A stretch of 7,648 bases of DNA, taken from positions 1 through 7,648 of the forward strand of contig JAHWKC010000101.1 of assembly GCA_019348095.1 (NCBI GenBank), in the 5' to 3' direction. The position numbers and the translations under genes are program-made. Shown here piece by piece: positions 1 through 5,485 of the stretch. The notes below the pieces were generated by a model. That model saw nothing but the letters and a program-made list of their open reading frames with translations. It made no database searches and was not told the DNA's origin. This stretch comes from Pseudomonadota bacterium (lineage in GTDB: Bacteria; Pseudomonadota; Gammaproteobacteria; Xanthomonadales; Xanthomonadaceae). Within the stretch, counting starts at the first letter, position 1, and every line of letters begins with the position of its first letter.

Positions 1-1
1 C

Positions 2-391
2 GACTCGCCCGCCGGCCTCGCCGGCTGGATCGTGGAGAAGTTCCGGGCTTGGAGCGACTGCGGCGGCGACGTCGAGTCCGCCATCTCGCGCGAGGACCTG
101 CTGACCAACCTGACCGCCTACTGGGTCACCGGGACAGCGGGGTCCTCAGCGCGGCTGTACTACGAGACGTTGTCGGGCGGGAAGCCGGTGATGCCGACCG
201 ACCGCGTGGAGGTGCCGACCGCGGTGGCGCGCTTCCCGCGCGAGATCTACCGGCCGCCGAGGCGGTGGGTCGAGGAGGCGTTCGACCTGCGCCGGTGGAC
301 GGTCATGCCGCGCGGCGGCCACTTCGCCGCGCTCGAACAGCCGGAGCTGCTGGTTGACGACGTCCGGGCGTTCTTCCGCGGCCTGCGCTGA
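2..391 (+). CDS. Epoxide hydrolase, C-terminal part (5' end outside window)
   Basis: This is the last ~129 residues of an alpha/beta-hydrolase-fold epoxide hydrolase, which hydrolyses epoxides to diols through an Asp nucleophile and a His-activated water. The frame is open from the window edge (DSPAGLAGWIVEKF), so the GTG at 32 is internal and not the real start. The stretch ending in SSARLYYE matches the cap region of the EHN-type epoxide hydrolase family, and its tyrosines are candidates for epoxide-oxygen binding. MPRGGHFAALEQPELL carries the catalytic His (codon 320-322) with the usual Glu/Pro-rich context. The EHN domain and the Asp nucleophile lie upstream of the window. It ends with TGA at 389-391, facing a dehydrogenase gene 18 bp away. 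Codon use (almost all G/C third positions) and wording suggest an actinobacterium; that assignment is inference. Confidence 0.85.
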   Translation, partial: DSPAGLAGWIVEKFRAWSDCGGDVESAISREDLLTNLTAYWVTGTAGSSARLYYETLSGGKPVMPTDRVEVPTAVARFPREIYRPPRRWVEEAFDLRRWTVMPRGGHFAALEQPELLVDDVRAFFRGLR

Positions 392-409
392 GGCGACCTT
401 CGGCGCGTG

Positions 410-736
410 TCAGACGAGGATCATGGCCTTGATCACCTTCCGGTCCTGCATCGCGGCGTAGGCCGCCGGCACGTCGTCGAGCGGGAAGGCCTGATCCAGG
501 ACGGGGGCCGGGTCCAGTCGACCGGCGAGGACGTCCTCGAGCAGCTCGGGGATGTAGGCCCGCGCGGGCGCGATCCCGCCGGCGAGCGTCACGTTGCGCC
601 GGAAGCTGGTGCCGAGGTTCAGTCCCTTGACGCCGGCGGGCACGCCGACGTAACCGACCCCGCCGCCGTCCCGCACGACGCCGAGCGCGGTGTCGAGCGA
701 CTGCTGGTTCCCGACGCACTCGAGCGCGTGGTCGAC
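410..736 (-). CDS. Zinc-type alcohol dehydrogenase, C-terminal fragment
   Basis: This is about 109 residues from the end of a medium-chain (zinc-type) alcohol dehydrogenase, an NAD(P)-dependent enzyme. VDHALECVGNQQSLDTAL and then DGGGVGYVGVPAGV correspond to the end of the Rossmann nucleotide-binding domain. RNVTLAGGIAPARAYIPELL and DVLAGRLDPAPVLDQAFPLD are the typical C-terminal catalytic-domain segments, and the protein ends AAMQDRKVIKAMILV. The zinc ligands and the GxGxxG motif are missing because the fragment starts in mid-domain near 736. It is in frame with, and reads as the tail of, the lysAC gene upstream, although it has no functional relation to it. It is probably from the same actinobacterium-like source as the convergent epoxide hydrolase. 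The left boundary is uncertain by about 15 bp. Confidence 0.82.
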   Translation of the reverse strand, partial: VDHALECVGNQQSLDTALGVVRDGGGVGYVGVPAGVKGLNLGTSFRRNVTLAGGIAPARAYIPELLEDVLAGRLDPAPVLDQAFPLDDVPAAYAAMQDRKVIKAMILV

Positions 737-859
737 GCCGACGCGGCCTTCTCCGGGGCCGCCGTGCGCTCCACCGGCCTGCCCGAGCGGCAGACCAACG
801 AGTGGGGCGGCACGTTCCAGCCACCGGAGACCGCCGAGGGCGACGCGGTCGACGTCGCA
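737..859. other. Orphan segment between two joins, probably coding on the plus strand
   Basis: This segment of about 123 bp fits neither the dehydrogenase on its left nor the LysA domain on its right. Read on the minus strand in the fused frame it gives a Gly/Ala/Leu/Arg-rich string (for example LVGLPLGQAGGAHGG) that I do not recognise. Read on the plus strand from 743 it gives AAFSGAAVRSTGLPERQTNE and then WGGTFQPPETAEGDAVDVA, a much more protein-like sequence. In that frame 37 of 39 codons end in G or C, against 29 of 39 in the minus frame, so plus-strand coding is favoured. I cannot name the protein. It may be a piece of a third gene trapped between two chimeric joins. Confidence 0.45.
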
Positions 860-2557
860 GGTCGCGAAGACGTGCTCGAGCTCGCCCAGCGATACGCACT
901 CCAGGCCGAAGCCTTCATCGGCGAGGGTGCGCAGGATCGCCGGGTGCGGGTTGGCTTTGATCGCGTAGTAGCAGCGATCGATGGCGGTCGTGCCGCTCAG
1001 CTCGCGCGCGCGCTCGCGCACGACGGCCGGATCGTAGACATAGCGCGGAGTGCCGGCCCGCGCCTTGGCCAGGAGCCCGGCTTGCGCGCCCACCCACCAC
1101 GGTGTGCGCCGCTGCGGTCTGCCGTGGGCGATCTCGTGCCAGCTCGGGCCGAACACGCTGGCCTCGCGGACCGGCATGGCGCCGCCGCGGATCAACTCGG
1201 CATGCAGTTGCGGCAGCAGGCCGTCGGCGTCGGCCTCGTCGATCACGAACGTCAGGTTGAGGTCGTTGGACGATTGCGAGATCAGGTGCACGCGCTCGCG
1301 GCCGAACGTCGCCCAGGTGTCCGACAGCCGGTGCAGCAGCGAGCGCATGCCGCGCCCGACCAGGGTGATCGCCGCGCACGGCGCGATCACCTTGACCCGG
1401 CACACTTGCGACAGGTCGGCGGCGAGCGCCTCCAGCACGTTGCCACTGACCAGGTTCTCGCTGGGATCCAGCGAGACGGTGACGTTGGTTTCCGCCGAGC
1501 CGATCAGGTCGACCGACAGCCCGTGTGCGCGGAAGCGCTCGAAGATGTCGGCCAGGAAGCCGACCTGCTGCCACATGCCGATGCTCTCCATCGACACCAG
1601 CACGATGCCGTTGCGCCGGCTGATCGCCTTGACCCCGGGCACGGTGATTGCGCTCGCGTCGATGCGCGTGCCCGGCAGGTCGGGGCGTTCGGTGTCGAGG
1701 ATCTTCATCGGCACGCCGGCATCGCGGCATGGCGCGATCGAGCGTGGGTGCAGCACCTTGGCGCCGGTCGTGGCGATTTCCTGCGCCTCGGCGTAGTCCA
1801 GGCGGGTGAGCAGGCGCGCCTCGGGCACCTCGCGCGGGTTGGCGCTGAACATGCCGGGCACGTCGGTCCAGATTTCCACGCATTGCGCCTGGAGCAGCGC
1901 GCCGAAGTAGCCGGCGGAGGTGTCGGAGCCGCCGCGGCCGAGCACCGCGGTGCCGCCGTCGCCGTGGCGTGCGATGAAACCCTGGGTGATCAGCATGCGC
2001 GCGGGCTGGCGCGCGAACCGCTCGGCGAAGTCCGCATCGCCCTCGCGCCGGCAGTTGACCGCCAGCCGCGTCGCCCAGTCGCTCTGGTTGGGCAGTGCGA
2101 TGGCCTGGAGCCAGTCGCGCGCATCGCACCAGCCAACATCCATGCCCTGCGATGCCAGGTACGCCGCGCCGAGCGTGGAAGACAGCAACTCGCCCTGCCC
2201 CAGCACCTCGGCCTGCCAGGCCAGCGTGCGGCCGCTGGCGCGCGGATCGCGTGCCAGTGCCTGCAACGCTGCCAGCCGCTCGCCCAGCACGATGTCGCCA
2301 TCGAGCCCGAGTTCGGCGCAGAACGCGCGGTGCCTCTCGACCAGTGCGGCAATGCGCGCATCGATGTCATCGCCGTTGCAGATCGCCTGCAGCTCGTTGG
2401 TGACCCCGGATAGTGCCGAGACCACCACCAGCACGCGCACGTCCTGCCCGGCCGCGCGTTTGGCGGCTAGCTGCCCGATGGTGTCCCAACGGTCGCGGCG
2501 GGACACCGAGGTGCCGCCGAACTTGAGTACGACCCAACGCTGCGCTTGTGCCACCAC
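860..2557 (-). CDS. lysAC: Bifunctional aspartate kinase / diaminopimelate decarboxylase (LysAC), 3' truncated
   Basis: The aspartate kinase half phosphorylates L-aspartate, the first step of the Asp-family (lysine, threonine, methionine) pathway. The C-terminal half should be a PLP-dependent meso-diaminopimelate decarboxylase, the last step to lysine. Fusing the two is a known arrangement in Xanthomonadaceae. KFGGTSV at residues 12-18 and GRGGSDTSA at 207-215 are the kinase signatures. WTDVPGMFSANP (230-241) and TGAKVLHP (264-271) follow, and then ACT-type regulatory repeats (about 310-465, with ETNVTVSLDPSENLVSGNV and SSNDLNLTFVID). The decarboxylase begins near 500. YYAIKANPHP (530-539) carries the PLP lysine K534, and GLECVSLGELEHVFAT (551-566) is still canonical. 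After residue 566 the family sequence stops, whereas full-length proteins have roughly 860-870 residues. The frame instead runs on to a stop at 410. The start is GTG 2557 behind GGGG; GTG 2554 is equally possible. Confidence 0.93.
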
Positions 2558-2605
2558 ACTGCCCCGGTTGATAACGTCTGAAAGAATGAGGAAAGCTCGG
2601 CCCGG

Positions 2606-2623
2606 CGGGCGCGATCACGCCCG
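2606..2623. promoter_or_regulatory. Hairpin in the putative lysAC leader
   Basis: CGGGCG and CGCCCG form a perfect 6-bp stem around the loop CGATCA, and a flanking GCCC/GGGC could extend the pairing with a bulge. It lies 49-66 bp before the lysAC start on the minus strand and has no U-tract. It could be a leader structure or merely a GC-rich coincidence. Confidence 0.25.
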
Positions 2624-2679
2624 GGCGAAGCCAGACCCTCCCCCGGCGGCGCCCTGCCGATCGAAGGTCCCGCGGGATT

Positions 2680-2712
2680 TTGTCGCTAGCCTCCGCCGAC
2701 AACCCCTAGAAT
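2680..2712 (+). promoter_or_regulatory. Possible promoter for the phzF-family gene with a dyad
   Basis: TAGAAT at 2707-2712 resembles a sigma-70 -10 box pointing towards the phzF-family gene. No good -35 element sits at 16-18 bp; TTGTCG at 2680-2685 is 21 bp away. TTGTCG (2680-2685) and CGACAA (2697-2702) are perfect inverted arms around 11 bp, placed where a regulator could cover the promoter. If this promoter is real, the transcript has a leader of about 170 nt. Confidence 0.3.
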
Positions 2713-2892
2713 GACGCGCCCGCGCCGCAGGACCGGTGCGAATGCGCAATTCTAGTCGAACGTGCGCGGATCGAGCCGGCCCGGTGCGCTGCCGCAACCG
2801 CAACGGCGCCGTCGCACTGGAAGGCGGCGATCGCCCCGCGTGGCCACACGCCGCCTCCGCTCCACCAACCAACCTCACCGGACCGCCTCGGC

Positions 2893-3771
2893 ATGACAGC
2901 TCGCCGCTACCTGCAACTGGATGTATTCGCCGACCGCCCCGGCGCCGGCAACCCGCTCGCCGTGATCCCCCAGGCCCAGGGCCTGGATGACGCCCAGATG
3001 CAGGCGATCGCGCGCTGGACACGGCTGCCGGAAACCACCTTCGTGTTCCCACCGACACAGCCGGGCGCCAGTTACCGGGTGCGGATGTTCAGCCCGCGCC
3101 GGGAGGTGCCGTTTGCCGGGCACCCCAGCGTCGGTACCGCGCATGCGGTGCTCGAGTGCGGGCTGGCCACGCTGCGCGACGGCCGCTTGCTGCAGGAGGG
3201 GCTGGCCGGAGTCCTGCCACTGCTGGTCGAGGGCGAAGGCGCCACCCGCACGATCGCGGTGCGCACGCCGCGGACGCGGGTGGTCGAGGTCGCCAGTGCC
3301 GATGATCCGCGCCTGGCCGCAGCGCTCGCGGGGTCTCCGCTGGGCGCATTGCCGCCGGCGCTGGTCGACGGTGGGCGCTGCTGGTGGCTGGCCGAGCTCG
3401 CCGATGAGAGCGCCTTGCGCGAGGCTGCCCCGGACTGGGCGGCGATCGGCCAGTTGGCCGAGCAGACCGGGAGCATGGGCCTGTGTGCGTTCGCGCGTGC
3501 CGGCGCCGGCCGTGACTACGACCTGGTCGTACGCGCCTTCGTCGGTGCGCCGGCGCAGTTCGAGGATGCCGCCTCCGGCGCCGCCAACGCCACGCTGGCG
3601 GCGTGGCTGAAGCACAACGACGCACTGCCGGGCCACGACGGACGCTATGTCGCCAGCCAGGGCCGTGAGGTCGGGTTCGATGCGCGGCTGCAGCTGCGGG
3701 TGGATGCGGAGGGCGAGGTCTGGTCGGGCGGCCGGGTGTGCAGCGTGATCCGCGGCGAGATCGACTGGTAG
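2893..3771 (+). CDS. PhzF-family isomerase-like protein
   Basis: This 292-residue protein has the usual PhzF-family length and a two-lobed, diaminopimelate-epimerase-like fold. LDVFADRPGAGNPLAVI (9-25) is the family's N-terminal strand region. RLPETTFVF (44-52) holds E47, the position of the catalytic Glu in PhzF. FAGHPSVGTAHAVLE (74-88) and EDAASGAANATLAAWL (224-239) are the two lobe signatures (canonically FAGHPTLGTA and EDPATGSA). PhzF itself isomerises dihydro-hydroxyanthranilate in phenazine synthesis, but most family members have no known substrate. No other phenazine genes are present, so a phenazine role should not be assumed. The ATG has only a weak upstream ribosome-binding site (CACCGGACCG). 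The TAG stop at 3769-3771 lies inside a GTAG repeat. The gene is divergent from lysAC and convergent with the glycine-zipper gene. Confidence 0.88.
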   Translation: MTARRYLQLDVFADRPGAGNPLAVIPQAQGLDDAQMQAIARWTRLPETTFVFPPTQPGASYRVRMFSPRREVPFAGHPSVGTAHAVLECGLATLRDGRLLQEGLAGVLPLLVEGEGATRTIAVRTPRTRVVEVASADDPRLAAALAGSPLGALPPALVDGGRCWWLAELADESALREAAPDWAAIGQLAEQTGSMGLCAFARAGAGRDYDLVVRAFVGAPAQFEDAASGAANATLAAWLKHNDALPGHDGRYVASQGREVGFDARLQLRVDAEGEVWSGGRVCSVIRGEIDW

Positions 3772-3791
3772 GGCCGCGCTTGCTCGGCGGC
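3768..3791 (+). repeat. GTAG-type REP element, copy 1
   Basis: This 24-bp element begins GTAGGGCCGCGC and ends TTGCTCGGCGGC. It has a GTAG head followed by an imperfect stem (GCCG-c-GC / GC-t-CGGC) with a TT loop. It is identical at 21 of 24 positions to the inverted copy at 3859-3882. A GTAG head plus hairpin matches REP sequences of Stenotrophomonas and other xanthomonads, which are spread by RAYT transposases. It overlaps the last four bases of the phzF-family gene, so GTAG supplies the TAG stop. Confidence 0.75.
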
Positions 3792-3830
3792 TTGGGATGA
3801 CGGGCTTGGGGTGACGGGCTTGGAACGATG
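3789..3830. repeat. Three 14-bp tandem repeat units
   Basis: There are three adjacent units: GGCTTGGGATGACG (3789-3802), GGCTTGGGGTGACG (3803-3816) and GGCTTGGAACGATG (3817-3830). Units 1 and 2 differ at one position, and unit 3 has diverged at its 3' half. They fill the space between the two inverted REP copies and begin within the last bases of REP copy 1. They look like a small satellite array. No function can be read from them. Confidence 0.8.
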
Positions 3831-3858
3831 CCTTGGTCTCGCGAGGGCGCTGGTTCTT

Positions 3859-3882
3859 GCTGCCGAGCAAGCTCGGCACTAC
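3859..3882 (-). repeat. GTAG-type REP element, inverted copy 2 (possible terminator)
   Basis: Read on the minus strand it begins GTAGTGCCGAGC and ends TTGCTCGGCAGC. The stem TGCCGAGC / GCTCGGCA (3861-3868 / 3871-3878) is a perfect 8-bp inverted repeat with a two-base centre. It faces copy 1 with the GTAG heads outwards, making a REP doublet of about 115 bp between two convergent genes. The hairpin starts 31 bp past the glycine-zipper gene's stop and may help end transcripts from either side, although it lacks a clear U-tract. Confidence 0.78.
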
Positions 3883-3913
3883 AAACCCCGCACACCGCAG
3901 GCACGCTGGGGCG

Positions 3914-4642
3914 CTACTCCGGCCGCACGTCGACCCGCACGCGGATGCGGTCGCCCGGGTGGTAGTCGGTGCGGGTGACGTAGCTGCGGCCGGCGTATTC
4001 GTAGGTCACGTCGTAGGCGCTGACCGCGCGGACGCCGGCGGCGTGGTAGCCGTCGGCCGGGACCGGGTCGCAGACGCGCACGGTGCCGGTGTGGCGGCGG
4101 GTGCGCTGGTTGTGCTCGTAGATCTCGCGGCCGGCGACGCCGCCGACCATGGTGCCGATCGCCGAGGTCGCATAGCGTGCACTGCCGCCGCCGACCTGGC
4201 TGCCGATCACCGCACCCAGCACGCCGCCGATCACGGTCGCGACGGTGCGGCCACCTTCGCTGCCGCCGCTGCGCGGGTAGCGGTCGTAGGGGTCGTAGGA
4301 GCCGCCATAGCCGTTGTCGTAGTAGTCGTCACCACGGCCGTCGCCGGCGTAGCCGCCGGAATAGTCGGGCCCGCCGTAGGAGTCGTGCGGGTCCAGGTAG
4401 GTATCGCGCCGGTAGCAGCGCGAGCCGCTGACGGGCTGGCTGCGGTAGCGGTCGAACACCGGGTCGACCCGCAGCACGCGTGCGTAGTCGTAATGGGCCT
4501 CGTAGGTCTGGCCATAGCGCCCCGGCCCGCCGTAGCCCTCCTGCCCGCCATAGCCCTCCTGCAGATAGAGCGACTGCGCCGAGGCGGTACCGGCGGTGGC
4601 GATCAGCGCGATCGCCAGGATCGTGGCGGATGGTCGGTTCAT
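3914..4642 (-). CDS. Secreted glycine-zipper 2TM-type envelope protein
   Basis: This 242-residue exported protein is of the glycine-zipper (17-kDa surface-antigen-like) type. MNRPSATILAIALIATAGTASA is a classical signal peptide with probable cleavage after A22 (ASA-QS); there is no lipobox Cys. Residues 25-125 are rich in Gly, Tyr, Asp and Ser (YGG, GGY and YD repeats). TVATVIGGVLGAVIGSQVGG (133-152) and AIGTMVGGVAG (161-171) form the glycine zipper, a pair of small-residue helices that may pack in a membrane. The C-terminal region (VRVCDPV, then YDVTYEYAGRSYVTRTDYHP) is conserved-looking and soluble. C76 and C191 could form a disulfide. I chose ATG 4642 because the signal peptide starts there and AGGGAGA lies just upstream; an upstream start at 4672 would add ten residues ahead of it. 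The specific function is unknown, and an envelope-integrity role is inference. Confidence 0.85.
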   Translation of the reverse strand: MNRPSATILAIALIATAGTASAQSLYLQEGYGGQEGYGGPGRYGQTYEAHYDYARVLRVDPVFDRYRSQPVSGSRCYRRDTYLDPHDSYGGPDYSGGYAGDGRGDDYYDNGYGGSYDPYDRYPRSGGSEGGRTVATVIGGVLGAVIGSQVGGGSARYATSAIGTMVGGVAGREIYEHNQRTRRHTGTVRVCDPVPADGYHAAGVRAVSAYDVTYEYAGRSYVTRTDYHPGDRIRVRVDVRPE

Positions 4643-4708
4643 GGCGGGTCTCCCTGCGCCGAGGCGGCACAAGACTGATCGTCGGTGGGCCAGCGCGAAC
4701 CCGACCTG

Positions 4709-4736
4709 AACCTGATGAAGGAGCCGTGATCAGGTT
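4709..4736. promoter_or_regulatory. 8-bp inverted repeat upstream of the glycine-zipper gene
   Basis: AACCTGAT (4709-4716) and ATCAGGTT (4729-4736) are perfect inverted arms separated by 12 bp. The dyad is 67-94 bp upstream of the glycine-zipper ATG, the usual place for an operator or promoter. On the minus strand the half-site continues as CAGGTTCAGG, a partial direct repeat. An operator for an envelope-stress or other regulator is plausible; the binding protein cannot be named. Confidence 0.45.
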
Positions 4737-4760
4737 TAGCGCACCGACAGCGACGCGGCC

Positions 4761-4779
4761 GGGTCAAGTGGTGTGACCC
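4761..4779 (-). terminator. Possible terminator hairpin after osmC
   Basis: GGGTCA (4761-4766) and TGACCC (4774-4779) are perfect 6-bp arms around a 7-bp centre, starting 8 bp beyond the osmC stop on the minus strand. There is no run of T after the stem, so an intrinsic terminator is only a possibility. It could instead be an operator serving the next gene downstream. Confidence 0.35.
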
Positions 4780-4787
4780 TGCCCCCG

Positions 4788-5219
4788 TCAGGCAAGCCTG
4801 GCCTGCAAGCTGATCGGCACCGCGCTCAGCGCCTTCGACACCGGGCAATTACGCTTGGCGTCCTCGGCAATGGCCTGGAACTCCGCGTCGTCGATTCCCG
4901 GCACCTGGGCCTCGACCTCCAGCCGGATCTGCGACAGCGCCGGCCCGTCCTCCATCGACAGGTCGACCTCGGCACGACTGTCGAGCCGCTCCGGCGGGTG
5001 GCCGGCCTCGGTCAGCTTGGCCGACAGCGCCATGGCGAAGCAGCCGGCGTGCGCGGCGGCGATGAGTTCCTCGGGGTTGGTGCCTTTCTCGTCGCCGAAG
5101 CGGCTGCTGAAGGCGTAGGGGGTGTTGTCCAGTACTCCGCTTTGCGGTGTGCCGAGACGGCCCTTGCCGCTCTTGAGGTCGCCCTCCCAGTGCGCGGTGG
5201 CGTGACGGGAAATGCCCAT
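4788..5219 (-). CDS. osmC: OsmC-type organic hydroperoxide peroxiredoxin
   Basis: OsmC is a cytosolic thiol peroxidase that reduces organic hydroperoxides using two cysteines and is typically induced by osmotic or stationary-phase stress. The product has 143 residues, the same length as E. coli OsmC as I recall it. It follows that protein closely: [15 protein letters not shown] (6-20), [15 protein letters not shown] (27-41) and [20 protein letters not shown] (46-65) with the peroxidatic C60, then VPGIDDAEF (107-115) and [11 protein letters not shown] (121-131) with the resolving C125. ATG 5219 follows GGAG at a good distance; an open extension up to 5447 has no such support and no homologous character. 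It is divergent from the EF-G-like gene and upstream of the glycine-zipper gene on the same strand, with a 145-bp gap that suggests a separate transcript. Confidence 0.94.
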   Translation of the reverse strand: MGISRHATAHWEGDLKSGKGRLGTPQSGVLDNTPYAFSSRFGDEKGTNPEELIAAAHAGCFAMALSAKLTEAGHPPERLDSRAEVDLSMEDGPALSQIRLEVEAQVPGIDDAEFQAIAEDAKRNCPVSKALSAVPISLQARLA

Positions 5220-5485
5220 GGTGTGGCTCCAGGTTTGAAAGGGGGCCAGCGTAGCGGCGGTCCCGTTAGCAGCGCGTGGCGCTTGGCGCTGGGTTCCTCC
5301 CCTTGCGCAAGTGAGGAGACAAAAGCAGTCCGGCATCTTGACCGGCCCCACCCGCTGCGGGACTCTTGCAGTTCCGGCGCGCGCGCCGGCCCCCGCCATG
5401 ACCGCCCGCCGAGCGCCTCCGCTCGGTCGCGCAGCGCGGACAGCCATGACGGCCTTCCCACCCTTCCGCAGGGAGAAGTCCGCTC
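5220..5485. promoter_or_regulatory. Divergent intergenic region of osmC and the EF-G-like gene
   Basis: This 266-bp region must hold the promoters of both genes. Visible elements are the palindrome CTTGCGCAAG (5302-5311), a TTGACC -35-like box (5338-5343) for the plus strand with only a poor -10 (GACTCT) after 17 bp, the 16-bp palindrome CCGGCGCGCGCGCCGG (5374-5389), and a perfect hairpin CCGAGCG/CGCTCGG with a CCTC loop (5409-5426). The EF-G-like gene has AGGGAG at 5470-5475. No small gene is convincing here. Confidence 0.5.
5409..5426. promoter_or_regulatory. Hairpin in the 5' leader of the EF-G-like gene
   Basis: CCGAGCG and CGCTCGG form a perfect 7-bp stem with a four-base loop (CCTC), 60-77 bp before the start codon. 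It follows a 16-bp palindrome (5374-5389). Together they could structure the leader mRNA and affect translation or act as an attenuator, but there is no U-tract. GC-rich DNA forms such stems by chance, so the weight is modest. Confidence 0.35.

Larger units (their letters stand above)
2558..2892. other. Intergenic region between divergent lysAC and phzF-family gene
   Basis: This is 335 bp with no convincing gene. It contains a 6-bp stem (2606-2611 / 2618-2623, CGGGCG/CGCCCG, 6-nt loop), the palindrome TCCCGCGGGA at 2668-2677, a TTGTCG/CGACAA dyad and a TAGAAT box. The stem would lie in the 5' leader of lysAC if its transcript starts upstream of about 2630, where it could act in lysine-dependent control, but I recognise no lysine riboswitch or leader peptide. 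A short reading frame from 2736 on the plus strand has an Arg/Pro-rich product, no ribosome-binding site and an overlap into phzF, so I do not call it a gene. Confidence 0.6.

Noticed and set aside
407..2413. A 668-codon open frame on the plus strand opposite lysAC
   Set aside because: It lies antisense to a well-conserved aspartate kinase, its product is Arg/Ala/His-rich with no recognisable domain, and such long shadow frames are normal in very GC-rich DNA. Only its piece at 743-859 is considered possibly coding.
2588..2630. GAGGAAAGCTCGG, resembling the GAGGAAAGTCCGGGC segment of RNase P RNA
   Set aside because: Only this short word matches; the rest of the expected conserved core and the length are absent, and it lies in the lysAC leader on the opposite strand.
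2736..2990. A possible 84-codon plus-strand gene before phzF
   Set aside because: It has no ribosome-binding site, an Arg/Pro-rich product, and overlaps the well-supported phzF-family gene by about 100 bp in another frame.
4177..4431. Arg-rich frame inside the glycine-zipper gene region
   Set aside because: It is a shadow of the Gly/Tyr-rich reading frame; its arginine repeats arise from GGC/TAC codons read in another frame.
5374..5389. 16-bp palindrome CCGGCGCGCGCGCCGG as an operator
   Set aside because: It is a pure G/C alternating run, easily produced by chance in this composition, with no second copy; it is recorded only as part of the intergenic region.
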